NCBI RefSeq assembly: GCF_002733955.1
Contig: NZ_NVXQ01000001.1
Span: 434,001-498,000 of the forward strand
Direction: 5' to 3'
Source: Hoeflea sp.
GTDB taxonomy: Bacteria; Pseudomonadota; Alphaproteobacteria; Rhizobiales; Rhizobiaceae
DNA: 64,000 bases
Part shown: positions 55,773 through 64,000 of the stretch, one piece after another
How the letters are laid out: every line of letters begins with the position of its first letter
How positions within the stretch are numbered: position 1 is the first letter of the stretch
Made by a program: the position numbers and the translations under genes
The notes under the pieces: generated by a model
What the model was told of the DNA's origin: nothing
Database searches by the model: none
What the model saw: the letters and a program-made list of their open reading frames with translations, nothing else

Positions 55773-56418
55773 GATAGCTCTCCCAAGCATCGATCGAGAC
55801 AGTGAGCGCCGGATCAGCCCCCTGCCCCCAGAGCTCGCGCCCATCGAAACAGACAGTATAGACATGTTCGGGATTTTCACCCTTGCCGTGTGCATTGCTG
55901 TCGGGGAACACGAACCCGTCGCGGACCGCCTCGATGGTGCCTGTCTTGCCGCGGGCATAGCGCGGCAGGCGCGTGTGGGTCTCGGGGTGTTCGTTGAGGG
56001 TGCGGATCCGGTCGCCGGGCTTGAAGCGGGGCGCCGTCGAGACGTCCCGGTCGCAGGGCGCACCGCGGGCCAGAACGGCGGCGACATCGCCTTCGTGCAG
56101 CACCCGCTTTGGCGTGACGCCGCGCCAGATCTTGTGGCCGGCCTCCAGCTCGTCGTCCGAGACAAAACCATGGCGCTCGAGCAGGGTTTCAAGCGCCCGG
56201 ATCCAGATCTCGTAATAGCTGGCGGAATAATAGGTTGCCGGATGCAGGCTTTCGCGGGCGTGGCGGCTTTCATCGATGGTCCAGGCGCCGAAGGCGCCGG
56301 TGGCAAGCGTCACGCCGAGCGCGCGCTTTTCCCAATCCGTATGAAACACCGGCTCGTCGATTTCCGGCGCGACCGGGCCAAAGCCCATCTGGCCACCGAG
56401 ATCATGCGGGCCGTTCAC
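55759..56418 (-). CDS. nthB: Nitrile hydratase beta subunit
   Basis: A 219-residue beta subunit: [72 protein letters not shown], and the C-terminal SH3-like part [47 protein letters not shown]. It completes the active site with the alpha subunit. It overlaps the alpha gene by four bases. Confidence 0.95.
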   Translation of the reverse strand: MNGPHDLGGQMGFGPVAPEIDEPVFHTDWEKRALGVTLATGAFGAWTIDESRHARESLHPATYYSASYYEIWIRALETLLERHGFVSDDELEAGHKIWRGVTPKRVLHEGDVAAVLARGAPCDRDVSTAPRFKPGDRIRTLNEHPETHTRLPRYARGKTGTIEAVRDGFVFPDSNAHGKGENPEHVYTVCFDGRELWGQGADPALTVSIDAWESYLEPA

Positions 56419-57089
56419 GACGCCGCTCCCTTTTCATCCGCTGCGGGCCAAAGCGCACCGGGCTCGCGTGAACCGGGCCTGAGCGGCAGGCCGGTGCCGA
56501 TCATGGCGTCTCGGGTGACCAGCTTCGCCAGTTCCTCTTCGCTCAGTCCGTCTGTCTCCACCGGCCGCATCGGCACCACCATGTAGCGCAGCTCTGCGGT
56601 GGAATCCCACACCCGGATGCGGGTCTCCTCGGGCAGGATCAGGCCGAATTCGGCCAGCACGCCGCGCGGATTGATCACCGCCTGGCTGCGATAGGGCGGC
56701 GCCTTGTACCAGACCGGCGGCACGCCAAGCACCGTCCACGGATAACAGGAGCACAGCGTGCAGACGACAAGATTGTGGGTGTCTTCGGTGTTGAACACCG
56801 CCTGCATGTGTTCGCCCTGGCGGCCCATGTATCCCATCGAGGCGATGGCGGCGGTGGCGTCACGTTCGAGCCACTCGGCAAATTCGGGATCAGTCCAGGC
56901 CTTCGCCACCACGCGGGCGCCGTTGCGCGGGCCGACCTTGTGCTCATAGGTGTCGACGATGGCGTCGATGGCGGCAGGATCGATGAGCCCCTTTTCGGTG
57001 AGGATCGTCTCCAGCGCCCTGACCCGGGCCGCGAATGGATCGAGCTCGTTGTCGTGGTGGTGATCATGGTCATGATGGTCGTGTGTCAT
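56415..57089 (-). CDS. nthA: Nitrile hydratase alpha subunit, cobalt type
   Basis: A 224-residue metal-binding subunit that hydrates nitriles to amides. The claw motif is [10 protein letters not shown], with C110, C113 and C115; Thr at the second position indicates a Co3+ rather than Fe3+ enzyme. The N-terminus is unusually His/Asp-rich ([13 protein letters not shown]) and may bind metal. No amidase, nitrilase or cobalt transporter is adjacent; the amidase at 8.9-10.2 kb is distant. Confidence 0.95.
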   Translation of the reverse strand: MTHDHHDHDHHHDNELDPFAARVRALETILTEKGLIDPAAIDAIVDTYEHKVGPRNGARVVAKAWTDPEFAEWLERDATAAIASMGYMGRQGEHMQAVFNTEDTHNLVVCTLCSCYPWTVLGVPPVWYKAPPYRSQAVINPRGVLAEFGLILPEETRIRVWDSTAELRYMVVPMRPVETDGLSEEELAKLVTRDAMIGTGLPLRPGSREPGALWPAADEKGAAS

Positions 57090-57115
57090 GGCGTGAGCCT
57101 AGTCCTCTCGATCGA

Positions 57116-57709
57116 CTACCGCAACATCGGCCAGAGGCTCAGAACCAGCAACGCGGCCATGGTGATGTTGAACCATTTGAGCCGCACCGGATCGGCCAAC
57201 CAGGACCTGAGCACGGAGCCGAATCCGGCCCAGGCTGCGACGCAGGGTATGGTGGCAAGCGCAAAGGCGAGGAAGATCAGCATCACCGTATCGGAGTAAT
57301 GATCCGGGTCGGTGTAGATCCCCATCGCGGTGACCAACATCACCCAGGCCTTGGGATTGACCCACTGAAACGCGGCCGCCTCAAGAAAGGTCATCGGCCG
57401 CGCACCTGCCTTCGCTTCGGGCAGCGTGGTCGAGGTGGCGATGCGCCAGGCGATGTAGACGAGATAGCCGCCGCCCAGAATCTTGAGCACCAGATAGAGA
57501 AAGGGAAAGGCCGTCAGCAGTGCGCCAAGCCCGAATCCGACCCCCAGAAGCAGCGCCAGAAAACCGATGCCGATGCCCGCCATGTGCGGCACCGTGTTGC
57601 GGAAGCCGAAATTCACGCCCGAGGTGAACAGCATCATGGTGTTCGGCCCCGGCGTGCCGGAAGCAACGAAGGCGAAGGCGACCAGCGTCAGGAAGGTTTC
57701 GAGTGCCAT
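57116..57709 (-). CDS. LysE family exporter
   Basis: A 197-residue, six-helix exporter with the LysE signature FVASGTPGPNTMMLFTSGVNFGFRNTVPHMAGIGIGF and FQWVNPKAWVMLVTAM. It probably exports an amino acid or derivative; substrate unknown. It lies 26 bases before nthA on the same strand, so co-transcription with nitrile hydratase is possible. Confidence 0.9.
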   Translation of the reverse strand: MALETFLTLVAFAFVASGTPGPNTMMLFTSGVNFGFRNTVPHMAGIGIGFLALLLGVGFGLGALLTAFPFLYLVLKILGGGYLVYIAWRIATSTTLPEAKAGARPMTFLEAAAFQWVNPKAWVMLVTAMGIYTDPDHYSDTVMLIFLAFALATIPCVAAWAGFGSVLRSWLADPVRLKWFNITMAALLVLSLWPMLR

Positions 57710-57833
57710 GGTCTTTCCCGCCGGCCAAATGCCGGTCCGTGTGTGTTAAACCACCTTCGGTGCGAGACAAACAAATTGTCGTCATACCCGCATTCCAGAA
57801 TGCGATTGATTGAAGCCCGCACAGGAGACCAAG

Positions 57834-58679
57834 ATGAGCAATGCGCTGCCCTCAGTCACGTTCCGCGACGGACAAAGTGTTACCGCGCTCGGGCTCGGTA
57901 CATGGCACATGGGCGAACGCAGCAGCGAGAAGGCCGGTGAAATCCGGGCGCTGCAGGCCGGCATCGAGTGCGGCATGACGCTGATCGACACCGCGGAAAT
58001 GTACGCCAATGGCGGCGCGGAGGAGGTTACCGGCGAGGCCATCAGGGGCCGTCGTGACGAGATCTTTCTCGTCTCCAAGGTGCTGCCGTCGAACGCCAGC
58101 CACCATGGCACGATCGCCGCCTGCGAGGCGAGCCTGAAACGGCTTGGCACCGATCATATCGATCTTTATCTGCTGCACTGGCCGGGTCGGCATCCGCTGG
58201 ACGGCACGATCGAGGCATTCGAGGAATTGCGCAGTTCCGGCAAGATCGGCCGCTGGGGCGTCTCCAATTTCGACACGGTCGCACTGCGGCAGCTCACCGC
58301 CCTGCCCCACGGCTACAAGTGCGCGGCCAACCAGGTGCTCTACAACCTGTCGACCCGCGGCATCGAGTTCGACCTGCTGCCCTGGATGACGGACAATGCC
58401 ATGCCGCTGATGGCCTATTCGCCGCTGGACGAAGGCCGGCTGCTCAGGCATCCGGGCCTGGGCAAACTGGCAAAGCGGCTCGGCCTGCCGCCGGCGCAAC
58501 TGGCGCTGGCCTTCCTGCTCCACCGTGACAATGTGATCGCGATCCCGAAATCATCCAGTCCCGAGCGGGTGGCTGAAAACCGCGCCGCGGCGGATATCAG
58601 CCTGACCAAGGAGCAACTGGCGGAGCTCGACCAGATCTTTCCGCCGCCCCGCGCGCGCGAACCGCTGCAGATGATCTGA
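57834..58679 (+). CDS. Aldo/keto reductase
   Basis: A 281-residue TIM-barrel NADPH reductase. The catalytic tetrad regions are visible: Asp in TLIDTAEMYANGGAEE with Tyr nearby, Lys in FLVSKVLPSNASH, and His in DLYLLHWPGRHPL. The C-terminal NADPH region is VIAIPKSSSPERVAENRAAAD. Substrate unknown. ATG 57834 follows AGGAGA. Divergent from the LysE exporter. Confidence 0.92.
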   Translation: MSNALPSVTFRDGQSVTALGLGTWHMGERSSEKAGEIRALQAGIECGMTLIDTAEMYANGGAEEVTGEAIRGRRDEIFLVSKVLPSNASHHGTIAACEASLKRLGTDHIDLYLLHWPGRHPLDGTIEAFEELRSSGKIGRWGVSNFDTVALRQLTALPHGYKCAANQVLYNLSTRGIEFDLLPWMTDNAMPLMAYSPLDEGRLLRHPGLGKLAKRLGLPPAQLALAFLLHRDNVIAIPKSSSPERVAENRAAADISLTKEQLAELDQIFPPPRAREPLQMI

Positions 58680-58715
58680 AATAACCCTGTCTCCGGGCCC
58701 GCCACCCCGGATAGC

Positions 58716-58749
58716 AAAACGCCGTCGGAGAGGATGGTCTCCAACGGCG
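58716..58749 (-). terminator. Terminator of ilvN
   Basis: cgccgtcggaga (58720-58731) pairs with tctccaacggcg (58738-58749), one G-U pair in 12, loop ggatgg, followed on the minus strand by tttt. About 50 bases past the ilvN stop. Confidence 0.75.
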
Positions 58750-58799
58750 GGAATGCCGGGTACAACCGGGAGCGGGTGTCGCGCCATGTTCACATGGCG

Positions 58800-59372
58800 T
58801 TACATGCCCTGCGGGCCACGGTTCATGGCGGCGATGCCGGTACGGCAGATCTCGACCAGGCCGAGCGGACGCATGATCGAGATGAACTGTTCGATCTTGG
58901 AGACGCGGCCGGTGATCTCGAAGATGAAATGCTCGGTGTTGGCGTCGATCACCTGGGCGCGGAAGGCGTCGGCCAAGCGCAATGCTTCGACCCGGTTGTC
59001 ATTGGTGCCGGTGACCTTGACCAGGGCGAGCTCGCGTTCGAGCGGCTTGTCATGGCCGAGTTCGGCCGAGCGGACCGTGAGATCGACCACCCGGTGCACC
59101 GGCACGATGCGCTCGAGCTGCGACTTGATCTGCTCAAGCACATTCGGGGTGGCGGTGGTGACGATGGTGATGCGCGACAGATGCGCCTCGTGCTCGGTTT
59201 CCGATACCGTCAGGCTCTCGATGTTGTAGCCGCGGCCGGAAAACAGGCCGATAACCCGGGCCAGGACGCCCGGTTCGTTGTCGACCAGTACCGATAGGGT
59301 GTGGGTTTCAGGCCGGGTGGTTTCGGCGGTCATGAAATAGGCCGAACCGGTGGGCTGATGCTGTGCGTTCAT
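58800..59372 (-). CDS. ilvN: Acetolactate synthase small (regulatory) subunit
   Basis: A 190-residue regulatory subunit with an ACT domain: HTLSVLVDNEPGVLARVIGLFSGRGYNIESLTVSETEHEAHLSRITIV, and a C-terminal second domain ending GLVEICRTGIAAMNRG. It binds valine and confers feedback control on the large subunit. GAGGAA lies upstream. It follows the large-subunit gene by 27 bases. The symbol ilvH is also used. Confidence 0.96.
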   Translation of the reverse strand: MNAQHQPTGSAYFMTAETTRPETHTLSVLVDNEPGVLARVIGLFSGRGYNIESLTVSETEHEAHLSRITIVTTATPNVLEQIKSQLERIVPVHRVVDLTVRSAELGHDKPLERELALVKVTGTNDNRVEALRLADAFRAQVIDANTEHFIFEITGRVSKIEQFISIMRPLGLVEICRTGIAAMNRGPQGM

Positions 59373-59399
59373 GAGATTGTTTCCTCTAACAGGCGCGGC

Positions 59400-61175
59400 T
59401 CAAACGAGCGCACGGCCCTTTGCATCAATGGCGTTGGCGACAGCTTCATCGGAGGCCTCGTCGGGCAGCAGCATATCATTATGCGCCTTGCCTGACGGAA
59501 TCATCGGGAAGCAGTTGGCGAGCGCTGCGACACGGCAATCGAAGATCACCGGCTGCGGCGTGTCGATCATGGTGCGGATTGCATCATCGAGATCGGCGGG
59601 CTTTTCGCAACGGATGCCGACGCCGCCATAGGCTTCGGCCAGCTTGACGAAATCGGGCATGGATTCGGTGTAGGAATGCGACAGCCGGTTGCCGTGCAAG
59701 AGCTGCTGCCACTGCCGCACCATGCCCATATACTGGTTGTTCAAAATGAAGATCTTGACCGGCAGGCCGTACTGTACCGCACAGGACATTTCCTGGATGC
59801 ACATCTGGATCGAGGCGTCACCTGCAATGTCGATGACCAGGCTGTCGCGGTGCGCAACCTGCACGCCGACGGCTGCCGGGAAACCATAACCCATTGTGCC
59901 CAGACCACCCGAGGTCATCCAGCGGTTCGGTTCCTCGAAGCCGTAGAACTGCGCCGCCCACATCTGGTGCTGGCCGACTTCGGTGGTGATGTAGGTATCG
60001 CGGTCCTTGGTCAGCTCATAGAGCCGCTGGATCGCGTATTGCGGCATAATGACGTCCTTGTTGGACGCGTAGGCGAGCGAATTGCGGCCGCGCCACTTTT
60101 CGATCTGCGTCCACCAGTCGGCAAGCTGGCTCTTGTCGGTCTTCTTCGACGCCCGCCACAGCCGGACCATGTCTTCCAGCACGTGGCCGACATCGCCGAC
60201 GATGCCGACTTCGGTGCGGACGATCTTGTTGATCGAGGACGGGTCGATGTCGATGTGGATCTTCTTCGAGTGCGGCGAAAACGCGTCCAGGCGTCCGGTG
60301 ATGCGGTCATCGAAACGGGCGCCGATGCAGACCATGACATCGCAATCATGCATCGCCATGTTGGCTTCATAGGTGCCGTGCATGCCGAGCATGCCCATCC
60401 AGTTCTTGCCCGACGCGGGATAGGCGCCAAGCCCCATCAGGGTCGAGGTGATGGGGAAACCGGTGAGATCGACCAGTTCGCGCAGCAACTGGCTGGCTTC
60501 GCGGCCGGAATTGACCACGCCGCCGCCGGAATAGATGATCGGACGCTTGGCGCCAGCCATCAGCTCGATGGCCTCGCGGATCTTGTCGAGGTCGCCGGAA
60601 ACCTTCGGCTGGTAGCTCTTCTGCTCGATCACCGGTGATGGCGGCGTGTAGATGCCGGTTGCGAACTGGACGTCCTTGGGGATGTCGACAACGACTGGTC
60701 CGGGACGGCCGGTGGTGGCGATGCGGAAGGCTTCATGGATGATGCGGGAGAGCTGGTTGACGTCCTTGACCAGCCAGTTGTGCTTGGTGCAGGGCCGTGT
60801 GATGCCGACGGTGTCGCATTCCTGAAATGCATCCGAGCCGATCAGTGAGGTCGGAACCTGGCCGGTCAGACAGACCAGCGGGATCGAATCCATCAGCGCA
60901 TCCTGCAAGGCGGTGACCACATTGGTCGCACCCGGGCCGGAGGTGACGAGGACGACGCCGGGCTTGCCGGTGGAGCGGGCATAGCCTTCGGCCATATGGC
61001 CGGCGCCCTGCTCGTGGCGCACCAGAATGTGCTCGACATCATCCTGCTGGTGAAGTTCGTCGTAAATCGGCAGAACCGCGCCGCCGGGATATCCGAAGAT
61101 ATGCTCGACGCCGTTGTCCTTCAGCGCCTGCAGAACCATTTCCGCGCCCGTCATTTCCATCTGCTTGCCGGCCAT
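59400..61175 (-). CDS. ilvB: Acetolactate synthase large (catalytic) subunit
   Basis: A 591-residue TPP and FAD enzyme, the first common step of branched-chain amino acid synthesis. Seen: MVLQALKDNGVEHIFGYPGGAVLPIYDELH, the catalytic Glu in VRHEQGAGHMAEGYARSTGKPGVVLVTSGPGATNVV, and the TPP motif GDASIQMCIQEMSCAVQYGLPVKIFILNNQYMGMVRQWQ. It is preceded by an attenuator-like leader. The symbol ilvI is also used. Confidence 0.96.
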   Translation of the reverse strand: MAGKQMEMTGAEMVLQALKDNGVEHIFGYPGGAVLPIYDELHQQDDVEHILVRHEQGAGHMAEGYARSTGKPGVVLVTSGPGATNVVTALQDALMDSIPLVCLTGQVPTSLIGSDAFQECDTVGITRPCTKHNWLVKDVNQLSRIIHEAFRIATTGRPGPVVVDIPKDVQFATGIYTPPSPVIEQKSYQPKVSGDLDKIREAIELMAGAKRPIIYSGGGVVNSGREASQLLRELVDLTGFPITSTLMGLGAYPASGKNWMGMLGMHGTYEANMAMHDCDVMVCIGARFDDRITGRLDAFSPHSKKIHIDIDPSSINKIVRTEVGIVGDVGHVLEDMVRLWRASKKTDKSQLADWWTQIEKWRGRNSLAYASNKDVIMPQYAIQRLYELTKDRDTYITTEVGQHQMWAAQFYGFEEPNRWMTSGGLGTMGYGFPAAVGVQVAHRDSLVIDIAGDASIQMCIQEMSCAVQYGLPVKIFILNNQYMGMVRQWQQLLHGNRLSHSYTESMPDFVKLAEAYGGVGIRCEKPADLDDAIRTMIDTPQPVIFDCRVAALANCFPMIPSGKAHNDMLLPDEASDEAVANAIDAKGRALV

Positions 61176-61233
61176 ATCGCCTGACCCCTCATTTCCGTCT
61201 GTTTGTCGAGCTCAATAGCCCGGTTTAAGCCAT

Positions 61234-61258
61234 AAAAAAAGGCCCCCGGAGGAGCCTG
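61234..61258 (-). terminator. Attenuator terminator upstream of ilvB
   Basis: aggcccc (61241-61247) and ggagcct (61252-61258) around cgga, followed on the minus strand by seven T. It lies between the leader peptide and the ilvB start, 59 bases before the ATG. Confidence 0.75.
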
Positions 61259-61263
61259 TGTTT

Positions 61264-61312
61264 CGCGCATGGGAGCTTTCGCCGGGTGGCTACGCCACCC
61301 TGCCCATGCGCG
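61264..61312 (-). promoter_or_regulatory. Leader RNA stems of the ilv attenuator
   Basis: Outer perfect 10-bp stem cgcgcatggg (61264-61273) with cccatgcgcg (61303-61312). Inside is a hairpin gggtggc-tac-gccaccc (61284-61300). The upstream strand of the outer stem lies within the leader peptide coding region, so ribosome position would decide whether it forms. Confidence 0.65.
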
Positions 61313-61346
61313 GTCCTACCACGAGAATGTTCGCGATCTTGTTCAT
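61290..61346 (-). CDS. Candidate ilv leader peptide (18 residues)
   Basis: Reads MNKIANILVVGPRMGRVA then TAG. The run Ile-Leu-Val-Val with a further Ile three residues earlier is just what attenuation by branched-chain aminoacyl-tRNA would need. The control codons end a few bases before the outer stem. No strong ribosome site is seen upstream of the ATG at 61346, which lowers confidence. Confidence 0.6.
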   Translation of the reverse strand: MNKIANILVVGPRMGRVA

Positions 61347-61459
61347 GCGAGAAGTGGTACCGTCTAGCTGACCCCGCGTCAACGGATTAATTGCAGGAAT
61401 ATGCGTTTCAAAAACGCGTATCGGCGATTTCTGCAACTCCCCATTAACCTCGTGGTGCG

Positions 61460-63424
61460 ATGGTGACCCGGATGGACAATGGGCAAATCAGCAACACCGG
61501 AATGACAGCGCCGTCTCCCGAAGAGGAGGACGGTCGCGCGCGCCGTGGCACCTTCCCGCCGGGCAACCGGCTGATGGGCCGCGTCGTCGGCTGTTCGGGT
61601 TCCAAGGCGACAGTGAGCGCGATCGCAAGCAAGGACGGCAACGGCCTGGCCGAACTCTGGTCAGTCGGCCGGCTGATTTCGATCAGTGTCGGCGAGAACC
61701 GGGTGGCAGCCCTTGTCTGCTCGATGGCGACCGCGGCCTCGGCGTGGTCCGAGAACACGGAAAACGTGATGCATATCGAGGTCGAGCTGGTGGGCGAGAT
61801 CCGCAATGGCGTCGACGGGAAACCGGAATTCAGCGCCGGCATCACCCAGTACCCCTATCTCGGCGCGGTGGCGCACCGGATGCGCTCTTCCGATCTTGCC
61901 GTTATCTATGATCCCGGCGTGGGCGATACGGCCGTGATCGGCAAACTGACCCAGGACACGTCGCTTGGCGCGCTGGTTCATGTCCCCTCGCTGCTGTCGC
62001 GCCACTTCGCCGTCGTCGGCACCACCGGGGTGGGCAAGACCACGGCCGTGACACTGCTGTTGCACAAGGCGCTGAAGGCAGACCCGTCGCTGAGGGTGCT
62101 GATCCTGGATCCGCACAATGAGTTTGCCGCCGCCTTTCCCGACAAATCGGTGGTCATCGACACCGACACGCTGGACCTGCCATTCTGGCTGTTCAAGCTC
62201 GAGGAATTCACAGAGGTCCTGTTTCGCGGCCGGCCGCCGATCGTGGAAGAGATCGATGTCCTGCGTGACCTGATCCCCGAAGCCAAGCGGATGTTCAAGG
62301 GCACCACCGACACGACCCTGATCCGCCGCGGCCCGGAAAAATCCTCGCTCACCGCCGACACGCCGGTGCCCTACCGCATCGCCGACCTGATGGCGCTGAT
62401 CGACGAACGCATCGGCAAGCTCGAGGGACGCTCGGAAAAGCCGCATCTTCGGTCGCTGAAAGTCAGGGTGCAGGCCGCGATCAATGATCCGCGTTACGAG
62501 TTCATGTTCTCGTCGAACACGATCCATGACACGATCCTGACGACAATCAGCCATATCTTCCGCATCCCCGGCGAAGGCAAGCCGGTCACCACATTCCAGC
62601 TGTCGGGCATTCCGTCCGAAGTGGTCAATTCGGTCGCCTCGATCCTGTGCCGGATGGCCTTCGAGATCGCTCTGTGGAGCGCCGGCGGCGTGCGCATTCT
62701 GGTGGTCTGCGAAGAAGCCCACCGCTATGTGCCGGCAGACCCCAAACTCGGCTTCTTCCCGACGCGTCAGGCAATCTCGCGGATTGCCAAGGAAGGCCGC
62801 AAATACGGTGTCAGTCTGGGCGTGATCACCCAGCGCCCCGGCGAGCTTGATCCGACGATCCTGTCGCAGTGTTCGACCGTGTTCGCGATGCGGCTGTCCA
62901 ACGATCATGACCAGGACATCATCCGGTCGGCCATTCCGGATTCGTCAGCTTCGACGATGAGCTTCCTGTCGTCGATCGGCAACGGCGAAGCGATCGCATT
63001 CGGTGAGGCGGTTGCAGTGCCGATGCGGATGGTTTTCGAGCGGGTTTCCGAGGCGGTCCTGCCGCGGGCTAATTCGGGCCTGCAGCCGGTCAACCGTGGC
63101 GACCCGAACAATGTCGACCTGGGCAAGATCGTGATGCGGATGCGCCATATCGACGATACGCAAAGAACGCCTGCGCCACCACCGGCAGCCGACGCGGTGA
63201 AACCCCAGCCGGCGTCGATCACCCCGCAGATGCCATCGATCGACCCGGCACAGGAATTCGACGTGGCGGCGGCGCACAGGCGGCTTACCGATGCCCAGTC
63301 AGCCCGCCCGGCGGGTTTGGCGCCAAGAGACGGCGCTGGCGCTGCAGCCGCACCGCGCAGCGAGATGGGCTCCTTGCGGTCGAGCCTGCTGAAGAAACCG
63401 CTGTCCTCGCTGATCAAGGACTAG
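61460..63424 (+). CDS. HerA/DUF87 family ATPase
   Basis: A 654-residue ATPase of the HerA-FtsK superfamily. Walker A is VVGTTGVGKTTAVTLLLHKAL, Walker B RILVVCEEAHRYV, and a sensor region VSLGVITQRPGELDPTILSQCSTVFAMRLSNDHDQDII. The N-terminal HAS-barrel begins MGRVVGCSGSKATVSAI. The C-terminal 100 residues are Pro/Ala-rich and probably disordered. Such proteins move DNA in repair or end-processing, but no NurA partner is adjacent. ATG 61472 is a possible start. Confidence 0.88.
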   Translation: MVTRMDNGQISNTGMTAPSPEEEDGRARRGTFPPGNRLMGRVVGCSGSKATVSAIASKDGNGLAELWSVGRLISISVGENRVAALVCSMATAASAWSENTENVMHIEVELVGEIRNGVDGKPEFSAGITQYPYLGAVAHRMRSSDLAVIYDPGVGDTAVIGKLTQDTSLGALVHVPSLLSRHFAVVGTTGVGKTTAVTLLLHKALKADPSLRVLILDPHNEFAAAFPDKSVVIDTDTLDLPFWLFKLEEFTEVLFRGRPPIVEEIDVLRDLIPEAKRMFKGTTDTTLIRRGPEKSSLTADTPVPYRIADLMALIDERIGKLEGRSEKPHLRSLKVRVQAAINDPRYEFMFSSNTIHDTILTTISHIFRIPGEGKPVTTFQLSGIPSEVVNSVASILCRMAFEIALWSAGGVRILVVCEEAHRYVPADPKLGFFPTRQAISRIAKEGRKYGVSLGVITQRPGELDPTILSQCSTVFAMRLSNDHDQDIIRSAIPDSSASTMSFLSSIGNGEAIAFGEAVAVPMRMVFERVSEAVLPRANSGLQPVNRGDPNNVDLGKIVMRMRHIDDTQRTPAPPPAADAVKPQPASITPQMPSIDPAQEFDVAAAHRRLTDAQSARPAGLAPRDGAGAAAAPRSEMGSLRSSLLKKPLSSLIKD

Positions 63425-63599
63425 TCCCCCGCAATTCACCATTGTTGCAGGTTGGTTCGCACACGCGGACTCACCGCATTTGTTCGGTTGCGCCGCATCT
63501 ATAGCGATCGCCCTTCACGATGCAGGCATTTGTTGTCGCGGGAATCAGGTTAGTTGCGCGGCACAGGTTACCGGCAGAGCCAGACAGCTGGTGTGAAGA

Positions 63600-64000
63600 T
63601 CAGGCCGCGCAGACGCGGTTGCGGCCCTGGCGCTTGGCTTCGTAGAGCTGCTTGTCCGCCCGGCGATAGAGCTCTTCGCCGGTTTCGGCGCCGTCCCAGA
63701 TCGCCAGCCCGGCGCTCACCGTCACCTTGAGGGTGACATTGCCATTGACAATGCGCAGCTCGGAGACGGCCTGGCGAATGCGATCGGACAGACTGTAGAG
63801 CTGCTGCTCGGTGATGTTGGGCGAGAGAATGGCGAACTCCTCGCCGCCCAGGCGGGCAAGCACGTCATGGTAGCGGGTGAAGACCTGAAGACATTCGGCG
63901 ACTTCGCGCAGAACCTTGTCACCGACATCATGGCCGTGGGTGTCGTTGACTTTCTTGAAGTGGTCGAGATCAAGAATGACCATACCGATGGGCTTGTTGA
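63600..64000 (-). CDS. Diguanylate cyclase (GGDEF), truncated by window edge
   Basis: The C-terminal part of a GGDEF protein; the frame is open to the window end and continues beyond it. Seen: NKPIGMVILDLDHFKKVNDTHGHDVGDKVL (metal Asp and base contacts), the active GGEEF, and an intact allosteric I-site RYHD five residues before it, so the enzyme can make cyclic di-GMP and be inhibited by it. The sensor domain lies outside the window. Confidence 0.93.
   Translation of the reverse strand, partial: NKPIGMVILDLDHFKKVNDTHGHDVGDKVLREVAECLQVFTRYHDVLARLGGEEFAILSPNITEQQLYSLSDRIRQAVSELRIVNGNVTLKVTVSAGLAIWDGAETGEELYRRADKQLYEAKRQGRNRVCAA

Noticed and set aside
61661-62908. A 415-residue open frame on the minus strand
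   Set aside because: Antisense to the HerA-like ATPase with intact Walker motifs.

Overview
The window is about 62% GC chromosomal DNA from an alphaproteobacterium of the order Hyphomicrobiales (Rhizobiales), most like Rhizobiaceae or Hoeflea-type marine relatives. The evidence is a MucR/Ros zinc-finger regulator, a seven-gene Pha/Mrp antiporter operon, families typical of rhizobia (DUF1491, DUF5330, DUF6456, DUF2336, YcgN/UPF0260) and a RIME-like double-palindrome intergenic element. No rRNA, tRNA, CRISPR array or prophage was seen. The genus is an inference.

Layout. 1-8.9 kb: small membrane protein, cysteine-cluster protein, class A penicillin-binding protein, DUF1214/DUF1254 pair, a TetR gene divergent from a frameshifted small membrane gene plus a DUF1772 gene, DUF2336, a sunset-like secreted protein and a MOSC protein. 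8.9-13.3 kb: amidase, NmrA-like protein and nitronate monooxygenase in a row, divergent from an AraC regulator. 13.3-19.3 kb: DUF1491, peptidoglycan-binding protein and DivJ/PleC-like sensor kinase (overlapping genes), DUF5330, SufE, DUF6456 and a DnaA-domain-IV-like protein.

19,356-22,221 is a complete IS1595-family element with 25-bp perfect terminal inverted repeats and an 8-bp target duplication. It carries an HNH nuclease, an unknown antisense gene, the transposase, a small charged protein and a DUF3800 protein. It sits 31 bp upstream of the DnaA-like gene and has cut that gene from its original upstream region. 22.5-29.2 kb: mucR and the Mrp operon mrpABCDEFG. 29.6-34.7 kb: aminotransferase, acyltransferase-3, ilvC, a TetR regulator and rpiB. 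The run 38,277-34,227 forms a FadR-type regulator, TRAP transporter (P, Q, M) and RpiB operon.

38.3-50 kb: a decayed membrane ORF, a lipoprotein, an HxlR/QorB-like divergent pair, pdxJ, alkB with an overlapping HD hydrolase, a globin-coupled chemoreceptor, a spermidine-synthase-like protein, an AraC regulator, and an HxlR/Old-Yellow-Enzyme divergent pair sharing a palindromic operator. 50-54 kb: a NitT/TauT-type ABC transporter and a stand-alone RecD/Dda-like helicase. 54.0-55.4 kb: an NO-response module (NsrR-like Rrf2 regulator, 52-aa membrane protein, group III truncated hemoglobin) bounded on both sides by copies of one inverted repeat; the left copy encloses a RIME-like element. 55.4-57.1 kb: a cobalt-type nitrile hydratase (activator, beta, alpha). 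57-64 kb: LysE exporter, aldo/keto reductase, acetolactate synthase small and large subunits behind a leader-peptide attenuator, a HerA/DUF87 ATPase, and a diguanylate cyclase cut by the window edge.

The points most worth following up are the IS1595 element with its passengers and its promoter displacement, the nested repeat mosaic around the NO module, and the ilv attenuator.
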